This document shows, one piece after another, positions 26,461 to 35,271 of a stretch of 44,537 bases of DNA. The notes below the pieces were generated by a model, which saw only the letters and a program-made list of their open reading frames with translations, made no database searches and was not told where the DNA came from. The DNA comes from Thermococcus zilligii AN1 (GTDB lineage Archaea; Methanobacteriota_B; Thermococci; Thermococcales; Thermococcaceae): contig NZ_AJLF01000004.1 in assembly GCF_000258515.1 (NCBI RefSeq), positions 1 to 44,537 of the forward strand. The letters run 5' to 3'. The first letter of the stretch is position 1. Every line of letters begins with the position of its first letter. Both the position numbers and the translations under genes were made by a program.

Positions 26461-26504
26461 AGCCCCAATAACCCTCAGGAATATTCCCACGGTGGCTTCA
26501 TGCC

Positions 26505-26518
26505 GAAAAGCATATAAG
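26505..26518 (+). promoter_or_regulatory. metK promoter
   Basis: GAAAAGCATATAAG at 26505-26518 gives a BRE/TATA about 25 bp before a predicted start near 26540, leaving a leader of roughly 20 bases that includes the GGGGGTGA ribosome binding site. No room exists for a SAM riboswitch. Confidence 0.6.
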
Positions 26519-26558
26519 CTGATGGACAGACCCGCTCATACCCATGGGGGTGACGCTC

Positions 26559-27776
26559 ATGGCCGAGAAGGTCAGGAACATAGTGGTTGAGGAGATGGTA
26601 AGGACCCCGGTTGAGATGCAGAAGGTGGAGCTCGTTGAGAGAAAGGGCATAGGCCATCCGGATAGCATTGCCGACGGCATAGCCGAGGCTGTCAGCAGGG
26701 CCCTCAGCAGGGAGTATATAAAGCGCTATGGTATAATCCTCCACCACAACACCGACCAGGTTGAGGTCGTTGGCGGAAGGGCCTACCCAAGGTTCGGCGG
26801 CGGTGAGGTCATAAAGCCGATATACATCCTCCTCTCCGGAAGGGCCGTGGAGATGGTTGACAGGGAGTTCTTCCCGGTTCATGAGGTGGCCATAAAGGCC
26901 GCCAAGGACTACCTCAGGAAAGCGGTCAGGCACCTCGACATTGAGCACCACGTCGTTATTGACTCGCGCATAGGCCAGGGAAGCGTTGACCTCGTCGGTG
27001 TGTTCAACAAGGCCAGGGAAAACCCGATTCCTTTGGCCAACGACACCTCCTTTGGAGTTGGCTACGCCCCGCTCAGCGAGACCGAGAAAATCGTCCTCGA
27101 GACTGAAAAGCTCCTCAACAGCGACGAGTTCAAGAAGAAGTGGCCGGCCGTTGGAGAGGACATCAAGGTCATGGGCCTCAGGAAGGGCGACGAGATAGAC
27201 CTGACCATAGCTGCGGCTATAGTGGACAGCGAAGTGGACAATCCAGATGACTACATGGCCGTTAAAGAGGCCATCGAAGAAGCGGCCAGGGAAGTTGTCG
27301 AGTCCCACACCCAGAGGCCGACCAAGATCTACGTCAACACAGCCGATGATCCGGAGAACGACATCTACTACATCACCGTCACGGGAACGAGCGCTGAAGC
27401 TGGAGACGACGGTTCCGTGGGAAGGGGCAACCGCGTCAATGGCTTAATCACCCCGAACAGGCACATGAGCATGGAGGCAGCCGCGGGCAAGAACCCCGTC
27501 AGCCACGTTGGAAAGATTTACAACCTCCTCTCAATGCTGATAGCCAACGACATAGCCGAGCAGGTCGAGGGGGTTGAGGAGGTCTACGTCAGGATCCTGA
27601 GCCAGATCGGCAAGCCTATCGATGAGCCCCTGGTTGCAAGCGTTCAGATAATACCGAAGAAGGGCTATTCGCTTGACGTCATCGAGAGGCCGGCCTACGA
27701 GATAGCCGATGCATGGCTGGCAGACATAAACAAGGTCCAGAAGATGATCCTGGAGGACAGGCTCAACGTCTTCTGA
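26559..27776 (+). CDS. S-adenosylmethionine synthetase, archaeal type
   Basis: 405-residue archaeal methionine adenosyltransferase making SAM from methionine and ATP. It belongs to the archaeal family, which is divergent from bacterial MetK. Signatures are [20 protein letters not shown] near residues 27-46, [50 protein letters not shown] and the basic [19 protein letters not shown] 26559 has GGGGGTGA about five bases upstream; an in-frame ATG five codons earlier lies before that ribosome binding site and is not used. The gene supplies the cofactor for the aminopropyltransferase, radical SAM enzymes and methyltransferases in this window. Confidence 0.96.
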   Translation: MAEKVRNIVVEEMVRTPVEMQKVELVERKGIGHPDSIADGIAEAVSRALSREYIKRYGIILHHNTDQVEVVGGRAYPRFGGGEVIKPIYILLSGRAVEMVDREFFPVHEVAIKAAKDYLRKAVRHLDIEHHVVIDSRIGQGSVDLVGVFNKARENPIPLANDTSFGVGYAPLSETEKIVLETEKLLNSDEFKKKWPAVGEDIKVMGLRKGDEIDLTIAAAIVDSEVDNPDDYMAVKEAIEEAAREVVESHTQRPTKIYVNTADDPENDIYYITVTGTSAEAGDDGSVGRGNRVNGLITPNRHMSMEAAAGKNPVSHVGKIYNLLSMLIANDIAEQVEGVEEVYVRILSQIGKPIDEPLVASVQIIPKKGYSLDVIERPAYEIADAWLADINKVQKMILEDRLNVF

Positions 27777-27780
27777 GCCC

Positions 27781-30700
27781 TCAGCCTTTCTCTATTATCG
27801 CCATTATTTTTCTGTGGAGCTGTTTTATCATCTCCCTCCTGTCCTCCATGAGCACCACGTCGCTCGCCCCGATCACCTCAAGGTTGAAGGCGAAGGGGCT
27901 TGGGACGTTGTGCCTCTCGACGACAACCCTGATCCTCCCATTCCTAACCCAGCTCAGAAAGAGCCCGGCATTCTCCACGTCCATCTTGTCCTCCATTATC
28001 TCGCGGTAGACCTCCTTAAGCAGAGGAAAGTCCGGGTAGCGCTCCTTCAGAACTTTGAGAAGAGACACAGCCATTACCTGCTGTCTCCCCAGTCCTTTGC
28101 TCCTCCCCAAGTAGCGCCTGAGGATGAGCAGTCCGCGGTTGGCAACGTGTCTGAAGCGCCTCTTCAAAAGCTCGGTGTTTTCAAGGGCCCGCTCGAGAAC
28201 CCCGCGGAGGTCTTCAAGCTGGAAAAGCTCCCCTATCTCGACCTCCGAAAGCCTCGCCTCCTTTGGAACCCTCAGGAGGAAGCCGTTGTCGCTTATGGCT
28301 ATCCCAACGTTTGCCCCCTTCCGCCTGCTTATCGCGTAGGCGAAGGCCCTGCTCAGGGCGTCGTTGGCCTTTCTTCCAATGAGCGTGTGGAAAAAGTACT
28401 CGCAGGTGTTCTCCTTCTCCACCTCTTCAACAAGAACGGTTTCATCGTCGGGAACAACCGAGTACTTCGCCTGCTCGCGGAAGTAAGCGATGATAGCCCT
28501 CGCCGCTTTCTCGTCTATGCCATACTTTCTTGCCAGCCTCTTGACCGCGTCCTTTCTATTTATGAGGCCTTTAACTTCCCGCCTAAACCTCTGTATATCA
28601 AGGGCAAGGTCAAAGCTCAGAGGCAACATCTCGGAGAACCAGGCCGGAATTGTCGGCTTTGCCCCCTCTCTGGGAACCACGTATATCTTGTTGCCCCTGC
28701 TCCTGACGAACTCGTAGGTTCTCCCGGCTAAGACGAAGATATCACCCGGCATCAGCCTCTCGGCGAACTCCTCCTCGACCGTCCCAATCATTCTTTTGTC
28801 CATGGTGTAAACGCTGATTTTTGCCTCGTCGGGAATCGTTCCGGCGTTCATATAGTATATCGCCTTCGTCATCTTACCCCGTCTTCCAAACTTGCCATCT
28901 TCGAGCCAGATTTTGGCGTAGACCTTCCTGTCCTCCAAACCCGAGTATTCTCCAGCCAAATACCGGAGGACGCCCATGAAGTCCTCGAAGGGAAGGTCGT
29001 GGTAGGGGTAGGCCCTTCTGACAAGGCGGTAGGCCTCACCAACGTCCCACACCCTTTGGAGCGCCATCCCAACGATGTGCTGGGCCAGAACATCGAGGGG
29101 GTTCTTCGGTATCCTGACGCGGTCCAGGCGCCGGTTCCGGGCATTATGGGCCAGAACTGTCACCTCCACAAGGTCGTCGCGGTCGAGGGCGATTATAACC
29201 CCCTCGCTTACCTCGTGGAGCCTGTGGCCGGCCCTCCCGATGCGTTGCAGGGCCCTGTTGACGCTCTTCGGCGAGCCTATAAGGACGACGAGGTCAATAG
29301 TTCCAATGTCAATCCCCAGCTCCAGGCTTGTTGAGCTGTTTTTTGAGACGAAGCCGTTCACGACGTAGTTCCCTGTCTCAGAGTTTATTACCCCGTAGGC
29401 ATAACCAATGTAAGCGGGTTCAAGTGACGTTATTTTGTCAAAGAAGACATCCCCCTCGGCGAGGCTTTTCAGTTTTTGAATTTCACCCAGAACTTCACGT
29501 ATTCCCCTGTCCCTCGCCTCTTTTTCATAGACCTCCAGAAGCTTTAGGAGGTTCCCCCTGCTAATTTCACGTGCCCCGAGTTCGACTCTCACCGGGTTGT
29601 AGAGACTCATCTTCTGGAGGCGATAGGGGCTTATCCCGAGCTTTTCACGGATGTACCTCAAGCGCTTCCCAATCCCAGGAACCACGTCGAGGTTCGGGTA
29701 TCCCTCCGGGTAAAGTCTTTCCCGGTTGGAGAGGTCACTCCTCCAGGGCCATATCTTCTCGAAGAACCGCCTTAAATATTCCCCGCCGATGACGGCCACC
29801 GTATAAGCGGCGCCCTTCTCAGGTATCTCCCTGCCCCCAAAACGTTGAATCTCATCGTAACCTCCGGCTCTGATGGAAGATACCACCCCAAGCTGAAGGA
29901 GGACGTCTCTAATCCCCTCAGCAAACTCCCCCTTGAACGTCAAAAAGCCCGCTGAATAGACCCGTCCATCCTTAACCTCCAGATAGCCGTCTCCGTCGAA
30001 GTAGCCTGCCAGGAACTCCCTCCTGTGCTCTTCGGGAAGGACGTAAACTATCGAGGGAAAAACTCCCTTCCCGGACTTCCTCCCCTTGTTTCCCGTCAGG
30101 GCTTTGAAAATCCTCGTAAGCAGGGCGAAGGGAATTTCAAGCGCCCACGTGCTTTCGTTCTGTTTTCTTATAATCCCCTCGACGCCGAATTCTACTTTGC
30201 CCAGCTCCCGGTACTTTTCAAGCATTTCCCTATCGGTCGAGAACAGGGTCAGGGCCCCGCTTTTCCACGAGCCACAGGCCATCCAGAAGCCCAGCAGTCT
30301 GGCCAGTCCGGGAGTAAAGGTGGGAGGCAGGGTGTAGCCATCCTTGTCGGAGGTTATTCTGTCAACGTCTTCTCCCCTTATTTCAAGCCCCGCATCTCTG
30401 AGGAGGACTTTCAGCCTGCCCCATCTGAATGGGTAAACGCCGTTGAGTTGCTCGCTGAGGTAAGAGGCATCCCATCCCCTACGGCGCGCATAGGCACCAA
30501 CTGAACCGAATTTTGCCCGTATCGAAAGTTCAAGCTCCCCGAGGAAGCCCTTCTTGAGGTGAAGGTAAGCGGAGCCGGGAAGGACTTCAAAAATCGAAAC
30601 TTCCCTCTCCGGGCTCGGAAGTCTTCTGACGACCGCGACGTAGTCGCCTTCTCTAAGCTCTCCAGCCTCAACCCACTTGAGTTCCCCGTCCCTAACTGTG

Positions 30701-31938
30701 AGGAACCTGTGCTCCCCCGTCGCAACGATACCAAAGCCAAGCCTGGTCCTGATCCTGATGCCTTCACGGTTGTAGGGTATCCTGTGGGGCTCCCTGAACT
30801 TCACGAACCTTGCTCTGAAAGAATCCACTCCAGTGATCCTCGAAGAGCCCAAACCTTTAATCTCAACGGGGCCTTCCTCGGTCAGGATCTTCGAGTCCCC
30901 GGAGACACAGACGACGGCCTTAAGCTCCCCCCTCTTCAGCCTCTCCTCCACATCTAACCTGACCTCTCTGGAAAGGCTGGAGTGGTGGGTCTCTATAAGG
31001 CCCCCAAACTCGGGAAAACGCTTTTTTAGGTTAAACACGACCCTCTCGGCACCGCTTCTGGTATTGGTGAAGATGAGCGTCGTTCTGTGCCCCCTTATAA
31101 GCTCGGCCAGACGGTTGTAGAGGGCATCGCTAAGGACATTCGCCGGGGTGTATACCAGGTCTTCAACGACGCTTTCCACCTTTATCTCAGTCTCCTTTGC
31201 AAAGCTCACGTCAACTATAATGCCAGGCCGCGGCTTTCCCTCGTCGTCGAAGCCAAAGACGAACTTCGCTACCTCCTCAAGGGGGTGTATCGTCGCGCTC
31301 AGGCCTATCCTCACGAACTCCCTCCCGGCCATCTCCTGGAGCCTCTCCATCGTGAGGGCAAGGTGGGAACCGCGCTTGTTCTCAGCTAAGGCATGGACTT
31401 CGTCAACGATGACGTATTTCACCGTCTTAAGCCTCTCGCTGAATTTTGGGGCGTTTAAAGCTATCGCCAGGCTTTCGGGAGTTGTTATGAGTATGTGCGG
31501 CGGCTTTCTCACCATTTTGCTCTTTTCGTAGCTCGAGGTGTCGCTCGTTCTTATGGCGATACGGATTTCCGGTAAATCGTAGCCGAGCTCCTTCGCGACC
31601 TCCTTTATCTCCGCCAGGGGGCCCTCGAGGTTGCGCTTTATGTCGTTGTTGAGGGCCCTGAGCGGTGAGACGTAGAGGACGTAGATTTTATCCTCAAGCT
31701 TTCCCTCCTTTCCGAGCAGAATCAGCTCGTTTATAGCCGAGAGAAAAGCTGAGAGGGTCTTTCCGGAGCCGGTTGGGGAAGAAATCAGCACGTTTTCGCC
31801 TTTGTGTATCTCAACGACGGCGTAGCGCTGTGGGGGAGTAAAGCCCCCGAACTTCCGCTTAAACCACTCCCTGACAGGCTCGCTAAGGATGGAAAATATC
31901 TCCCCGTCGCTGTACTCCCTTTCAGCCCGGCGTATCAT
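27781..31938 (-). CDS. lhr: Lhr-type superfamily 2 helicase precursor containing an intein
   Basis: 1385-residue precursor; 861 residues after protein splicing. N-extein: Walker A SSPTGSGKT (about 53-61), DEVH box (about 179-182), motif III LSATI and motif IV TLIFTNTRSGAERV. C-extein: motif V STSLELGIDIG, motif VI QRIGRAGHR, then the winged-helix and Lhr-core domains. Lhr proteins are 3'-5' translocating helicases in DNA repair or replication restart. A 524-residue intein sits inside motif V, between Val343 and Ser868. ATG 31938 is chosen over a GTG three codons upstream; the ribosome binding site is weak (GTGAG). A metallophosphoesterase gene ends 38 bp upstream of Lhr's frame opening, a pairing also known in bacterial Lhr clusters. 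Confidence 0.93.
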   Translation of the reverse strand: MIRRAEREYSDGEIFSILSEPVREWFKRKFGGFTPPQRYAVVEIHKGENVLISSPTGSGKTLSAFLSAINELILLGKEGKLEDKIYVLYVSPLRALNNDIKRNLEGPLAEIKEVAKELGYDLPEIRIAIRTSDTSSYEKSKMVRKPPHILITTPESLAIALNAPKFSERLKTVKYVIVDEVHALAENKRGSHLALTMERLQEMAGREFVRIGLSATIHPLEEVAKFVFGFDDEGKPRPGIIVDVSFAKETEIKVESVVEDLVYTPANVLSDALYNRLAELIRGHRTTLIFTNTRSGAERVVFNLKKRFPEFGGLIETHHSSLSREVRLDVEERLKRGELKAVVCVSGDSKILTEEGPVEIKGLGSSRITGVDSFRARFVKFREPHRIPYNREGIRIRTRLGFGIVATGEHRFLTVRDGELKWVEAGELREGDYVAVVRRLPSPEREVSIFEVLPGSAYLHLKKGFLGELELSIRAKFGSVGAYARRRGWDASYLSEQLNGVYPFRWGRLKVLLRDAGLEIRGEDVDRITSDKDGYTLPPTFTPGLARLLGFWMACGSWKSGALTLFSTDREMLEKYRELGKVEFGVEGIIRKQNESTWALEIPFALLTRIFKALTGNKGRKSGKGVFPSIVYVLPEEHRREFLAGYFDGDGYLEVKDGRVYSAGFLTFKGEFAEGIRDVLLQLGVVSSIRAGGYDEIQRFGGREIPEKGAAYTVAVIGGEYLRRFFEKIWPWRSDLSNRERLYPEGYPNLDVVPGIGKRLRYIREKLGISPYRLQKMSLYNPVRVELGAREISRGNLLKLLEVYEKEARDRGIREVLGEIQKLKSLAEGDVFFDKITSLEPAYIGYAYGVINSETGNYVVNGFVSKNSSTSLELGIDIGTIDLVVLIGSPKSVNRALQRIGRAGHRLHEVSEGVIIALDRDDLVEVTVLAHNARNRRLDRVRIPKNPLDVLAQHIVGMALQRVWDVGEAYRLVRRAYPYHDLPFEDFMGVLRYLAGEYSGLEDRKVYAKIWLEDGKFGRRGKMTKAIYYMNAGTIPDEAKISVYTMDKRMIGTVEEEFAERLMPGDIFVLAGRTYEFVRSRGNKIYVVPREGAKPTIPAWFSEMLPLSFDLALDIQRFRREVKGLINRKDAVKRLARKYGIDEKAARAIIAYFREQAKYSVVPDDETVLVEEVEKENTCEYFFHTLIGRKANDALSRAFAYAISRRKGANVGIAISDNGFLLRVPKEARLSEVEIGELFQLEDLRGVLERALENTELLKRRFRHVANRGLLILRRYLGRSKGLGRQQVMAVSLLKVLKERYPDFPLLKEVYREIMEDKMDVENAGLFLSWVRNGRIRVVVERHNVPSPFAFNLEVIGASDVVLMEDRREMIKQLHRKIMAIIEKG
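29338..30909 (-). mobile_element. Intein in Lhr helicase motif V, with LAGLIDADG endonuclease
   Basis: The intein occupies precursor residues 344-867. Block A is CVSGDSKILTEEG with the nucleophile Cys1; block B is VATGEHRFL. The DOD/LAGLIDADG endonuclease lies between, with motifs LLGFWMACGSW (about intein residue 205) and EFLAGYFDGDGYLEV (about 298). Block F/G is AYGVINSETGN and YVVNGFVSKN ending in Asn, followed by Ser as the +1 extein residue. Splicing would restore LKAVV-SSTSLELGIDIG. Two oddities: the first endonuclease motif has Cys where the catalytic Asp is expected, and the residue before the terminal Asn is Lys instead of the usual His. The Lhr site is a known intein insertion point in Pyrococcus. 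Confidence 0.95.
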
Positions 31939-31984
31939 GGCTCTCACTTAGTAGGTTCGATTAAAAACTTTTTGGTATCCAAAA

Positions 31985-32677
31985 TCAAACCTGGCTGATC
32001 TTTCTCATGGCCTCCAGGAGCTTCCCGAGTTCTCCAAAATCCAGGACTTCTCCACCAACGGGAACCAGAACCCTTAGCTCGAGAACATTGGCCTTTTTCA
32101 AAAACGGGGAAACGATATCCCGCGTTACGTCGTTTCCATAGGCCCAGGGGCTGAAGGCCGGAAGGACTATAAGGCTCTCGCCCCTCAGGAAGACGGGCAC
32201 CTTAACGCTCGCCCCAACCTCGTCCCTCAGCCGTATTGAAGGATGTTCGTGGCCTATTATGAAGCGCTCCCCCTCTTCAACTCTGTGCCCGTGCACAACT
32301 TTCCACCCTTTGAGGTCCAGCCCGTCGACGATTTCAACGCCGAGCTCCCTGAGCCACAGAACACCGACATCATGGTTGCCCCTGACGAGGATGACCTCAC
32401 CGACCAATCCCCCGATGCCCTCGAAAAATGCCCTAAGCTCCGCCCTTTCCCTCTTAATGGGAACGAAGGAGTGCTTGAGGTCGCCGTCTATTATGAGCCT
32501 TTTGGGCCTTTCCCTCTCGAGAACATCCTTAAGGGAGGAAACAAGATCCCCCAAAAGCTTCGGCACGTAGTGGCCCCCGCTCGCAAGGGCCTCCTCAAAA
32601 CCGACGTGGAGGTCAGCCACCAGCAGGTTCTTTCCAACCATCAGGGCCCTTTCAGGGAGAAATTTAAAGAGGGACAA
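31985..32677 (-). CDS. Metallophosphoesterase, archaeal SbcD-related family
   Basis: 230 residues with the calcineurin-like metal-binding motifs in order: VADLHVGFE (D-x-H), IDGDLKHSF (G-D-x-x-H), VRGNHDVG (GNHD), VVHGHR and IIGHEHPS (GHxH). Family members are phosphodiesterases or nucleases, some with DNA-repair roles, in line with the adjacent Lhr helicase. TTG 32677 is used, with GAGGGGG seven bases upstream; no better start is near. It begins 11 bp after the wHTH gene's stop and its ribosome binding site lies in that gap, so the wHTH gene, this gene and perhaps lhr could be co-transcribed. Confidence 0.85.
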   Translation of the reverse strand: MSLFKFLPERALMVGKNLLVADLHVGFEEALASGGHYVPKLLGDLVSSLKDVLERERPKRLIIDGDLKHSFVPIKRERAELRAFFEGIGGLVGEVILVRGNHDVGVLWLRELGVEIVDGLDLKGWKVVHGHRVEEGERFIIGHEHPSIRLRDEVGASVKVPVFLRGESLIVLPAFSPWAYGNDVTRDIVSPFLKKANVLELRVLVPVGGEVLDFGELGKLLEAMRKISQV

Positions 32678-32688
32678 CGGCTACCCCC

Positions 32689-33630
32689 TCACTTAATGAC
32701 TAATTCAACCCAGTTTTCCCTGCCAAGTTTGTAAACCCTCACCAGGCCCTTTTCTTCGAGTCTCTTGAACATCCTCCAGGCGGTGGTCTTGGGAAGGCCA
32801 AGGGCGTCCCTGACCCTGGACTGAGGCGCTTTACCCCCGTTTTCAATGAGGAACAGCAGGGCGCCTCTCTCGTCGTCGTTTAGATCTGTCATTGCATCGA
32901 TCTTCTGGCGGAACCTCTCCAGAGCCTCCGGGCTCCAGCTTCGAGTTTCAGGGGTTTTCTTTTTCCCAAGGAGCAAGGAGGCCGCGCCCCCCGCGATTAA
33001 AAGCGCCAGAACGAGCCCTATCCACCTGGCCGGGCCTGAACCCCCGCCTCCACCGGTGGGTGTTGTAGTAGCCCGGCCCTGGGAAGTAGTGGTCGTGGTT
33101 CCAGTCCTCCCAGGAGATCCTGTCGTCGTGGTTCCTATCGGGATAAGGTAAGAGACGCTCACGTCTCCGGGCGGCATCAGCAGGGTGTTCCCGCGTATCT
33201 CAAGTGGGATGTCGCTCAGATCAACTATCACAGCATTGGACGGAAGGCTTATCGTAACGGGAACCGGGCTCTCGAGGGATACTGTCCAGATGGCCCCCTC
33301 CTTCGAGGTCAGGTCAGGGGTGTAGTAGGAGAGCTTGACAAGGGTAGCATCCCCGAAGTAAATCGTAACGTTACCGTTGTTTACCTCCACAGGGAGAAGG
33401 TTTCCGTTCTCGTCGAGGGCCACCAATCCCTCGGCGTGTTGGCCAAGCAGAGGGACGTCAAGTGCAACGGTGTAGTTTGCGGTTGAGATTGTTTCGTTGA
33501 CAAGTACATAACCGTCCTCGTAGACGGTCAGGGAAAGGGACGAAACGGTCTGACCCTCAACCGGAACCATTAGCAGGCCCGCGATGATCATGATGAAGAG
33601 CGACAAAAACGGCCGCATTTGGCGGATCAT
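32689..33630 (-). CDS. Membrane-anchored winged-helix regulator with extracytoplasmic domain
   Basis: 313 residues. Signal or first membrane segment at about 7-26; an extracellular beta-rich domain (about 28-165); a Thr/Gly/Pro linker (about 166-200); a membrane segment WIGLVLALLIAGGAASLLLG (203-222); and a cytoplasmic winged helix (about 250-313) with LNDDERGALLFLIENGG, RVRDALGLPKTTAWRMFKRLEEKGLV as recognition helix and wing. This is a one-component membrane sensor-regulator layout; ligand unknown. ATG 33630 has GAGGTGAG five bases upstream. A 13-bp tandem repeat lies just upstream of its TATA and may be its own operator. Confidence 0.8.
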   Translation of the reverse strand: MIRQMRPFLSLFIMIIAGLLMVPVEGQTVSSLSLTVYEDGYVLVNETISTANYTVALDVPLLGQHAEGLVALDENGNLLPVEVNNGNVTIYFGDATLVKLSYYTPDLTSKEGAIWTVSLESPVPVTISLPSNAVIVDLSDIPLEIRGNTLLMPPGDVSVSYLIPIGTTTTGSPGRTGTTTTTSQGRATTTPTGGGGGSGPARWIGLVLALLIAGGAASLLLGKKKTPETRSWSPEALERFRQKIDAMTDLNDDERGALLFLIENGGKAPQSRVRDALGLPKTTAWRMFKRLEEKGLVRVYKLGRENWVELVIK

Positions 33631-33659
33631 TTTCTCACCTCGGGCATTTATAAAACAGA

Positions 33660-33693
33660 CCTTTAAAAAAGTTTACGGGGAAAGTTTACGGGG
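33660..33693 (-). promoter_or_regulatory. Promoter of the wHTH gene with a 13-bp tandem direct repeat
   Basis: AAAGTTTACGGGG occurs twice without a gap at 33668-33680 and 33681-33693. On the coding (minus) strand the repeats stand immediately upstream of TTTTTTAAAGG (about 33661-33670), which is placed to start transcription near 33640. A second TATA-like sequence (33644-33652) is too close to the ATG. Head-to-tail sites next to BRE suggest a site for a DNA-binding protein. Confidence 0.5.
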
Positions 33694-33709
33694 AAAAAGA
33701 AAGAAGAGA

Positions 33710-34699
33710 TCACGGGCGCCTTCCGGGGTTTTCCGGCTTCCAGACAGGCCAGTGCGTTTCGTCATCCTTTTGGACCCACCTGAGGTGAGCAGCGACAAGC
33801 TTCAGTCTCGGAGTGGATTCTTTTATTATCTTTAGGGTTTCCACGGGCCTGCCCTCTCTGACGAGCTGTGTCACGTTCTCCCTGAGCTGGATCAGCTGCT
33901 GCGTGAGCTCGTCAACAAGGGTGGCGTTTATTCCCGGGGCGTTTCTAAGCCTCTGGAGGGCCCTGATCTCCATCTCCAGCCTTAAGGTAAAGGCGTTGGC
34001 TATTGGCCTGCTGCTTGCCTTGAGTAACTCCCTCTCGAGCTCCCTGAGGGCCTCATCCAGCTGCCTCTTCAGCTCCCTGGCCTTCTTAAGATCCTCCGTG
34101 AGTGCTGTGCTGTTACCGCTCATGACATCTTCCACAACTTTCCTGTAGGCCTCTCTGGTCTCGTTGTAGAGCTTCTCAGCCTCCGTGACATTTATTCCCC
34201 TCATCTTGGCGGCGTTGATGATCAGCTCTGCATGCCTGAAGTAGCCGTTCATCCTGAGGGCCTCGACCCTGGCGATGGTCTCGTTGCTGGGGCCCGTTCT
34301 CTCTGTCCCCACCGCTTCGCCCTTAACTATGGCCTTTATAACGATCTTGTAAGACCTCATGGCTTCAATGGCCTTCCCGATGGCTCCCCGGTAGTCACCG
34401 CTGTTGTAGAGGCTCCAGGCTTCGCTCCTGAGCTCCTCCGCCCTGTTGAACTGCTCAATGATGTCACTGGTGATGTTGCTCCCGTTTGCAATGAGCCCAC
34501 TGGTGTAGTTTGCCAGCCTGTCAACCATCCTCAGGAGGTTCTCCGCAGCCTTCTGCCCGGTTGCATTAACATTGGCAGAGGCATTAACCTGGGCCTGCAC
34601 TGAAGTCTGCCCGGCCTCAGCCGCCCCGACCATTGTGTAGGCCGGTACCACCGACAGCACCAGCATTGCCACCACAATTAGGGCTTTTACACCCCTCAT
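33710..34699 (-). CDS. Secreted helical protein, hypothetical
   Basis: 329 residues with an N-terminal signal peptide (about 1-27, VKALIVVAMLVLSVVPAYT). The rest is almost entirely helical with heptad-like Leu/Ala spacing, for example ENLLRMVDRLANYTSGLI and LKKARELKRQLDEALRELE, and several N-x-S/T sequons (NATG, NYTS, NITS, NETI, NVTE). No C-terminal anchor is present, so it is probably extracellular. I do not recognise the family and give no function. ATG 34699 has GAGGTGA five bases upstream, with a TATA-like CATATAGG near 34735. It precedes the wHTH sensor gene by 79 bp, which has its own promoter. Confidence 0.75.
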   Translation of the reverse strand: MRGVKALIVVAMLVLSVVPAYTMVGAAEAGQTSVQAQVNASANVNATGQKAAENLLRMVDRLANYTSGLIANGSNITSDIIEQFNRAEELRSEAWSLYNSGDYRGAIGKAIEAMRSYKIVIKAIVKGEAVGTERTGPSNETIARVEALRMNGYFRHAELIINAAKMRGINVTEAEKLYNETREAYRKVVEDVMSGNSTALTEDLKKARELKRQLDEALRELERELLKASSRPIANAFTLRLEMEIRALQRLRNAPGINATLVDELTQQLIQLRENVTQLVREGRPVETLKIIKESTPRLKLVAAHLRWVQKDDETHWPVWKPENPGRRP

Positions 34700-34824
34700 G
34701 TTCCTCACCTCGTTCTGGGTTAGGGAGCTTCCCCTATATGAGGGATGCGCTGAAACGGCAAAGGAAAAAACGTTCCCGGTCGTTCCGCCGTTTGTTTAAG
34801 CGTTTAAAACTGCCGCATTAGCCC

Positions 34825-34861
34825 GACAAAGCAATTTTGTCAGCCTTATCTCGCCTAAGGC
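34825..34861 (+). promoter_or_regulatory. Two adjacent inverted repeats upstream of the DUF134 gene
   Basis: GACAAA-N5-TTTGTC at 34825-34841 and GCCTTA-N7-TAAGGC at 34843-34861 lie side by side, about 75 bp before the DUF134 start and upstream of TATA-like elements (GCATAAGC about 34887, TTCATAAAGC about 34895). Both could be operators for the divergent secreted-protein gene or for DUF134. Neither matches the TTAGG box found at the neighbouring promoters. Confidence 0.4.
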
Positions 34862-34935
34862 CCGGCAGGCCAAAATTCTGAATCGCGCATAAGCTTCATA
34901 AAGCCTCCCCCGAAAGGGAGCAGGGAGTGAGGGTT

Positions 34936-35271
34936 ATGCCGCGTGGAATGGGCTGGGGCAGGGGAAGGAGGAGAAAGATGAGAATGATCGGCTTCATCCC
35001 CCAGGTCAAACACTTCCATCCCGCTCTCCCCCCGATGGTTCCGCCCAAAACTCCCATATTCATGACCTACGAGGAGTTCGAGGCCCTCAGACTCGTCGAT
35101 TACGAAGGTTTGACCCAGGAGGAAGCGGGCCAGAGGATGGGCGTTTCCAGGGGCACCGTCTGGAGGGCCCTCAGTTCTGCCAGAAAGAAAGTTGCCCAGG
35201 TGCTCGTTGAGGGGAGGGAGCTTATAATCTTGCCCCAGGGAAACGAAGAGCCAGGAATGGAAAAGGAGTGA
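34936..35271 (+). CDS. UPF0251/DUF134 DNA-binding protein
   Basis: 111-residue sigma-70-region-4-like helix-turn-helix protein. A Gly/Arg-rich N-terminus (MPRGMGWGRGRRRK) is followed by the family block PIFMTYEEFEALRLVDYEGLTQEEAGQRMGVSRGTVWRALSSARKKVA (about 42-90). ATG 34936 follows GGAGTGA; a GTG three codons earlier is possible. DUF134 genes are repeatedly found next to NifX-like proteins and Fe-S ATPases, as here, which makes this the local candidate for the factor that reads the shared palindromes. It converges on the ATPase operon with no gap. Confidence 0.88.
   Translation: MPRGMGWGRGRRRKMRMIGFIPQVKHFHPALPPMVPPKTPIFMTYEEFEALRLVDYEGLTQEEAGQRMGVSRGTVWRALSSARKKVAQVLVEGRELIILPQGNEEPGMEKE

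Noticed and set aside
26211-26468. Short ORFs covering the DHH-metK gap
   Set aside because: They reflect high GC and lack start signals; the region is better explained by H/ACA hairpins with a dedicated promoter.
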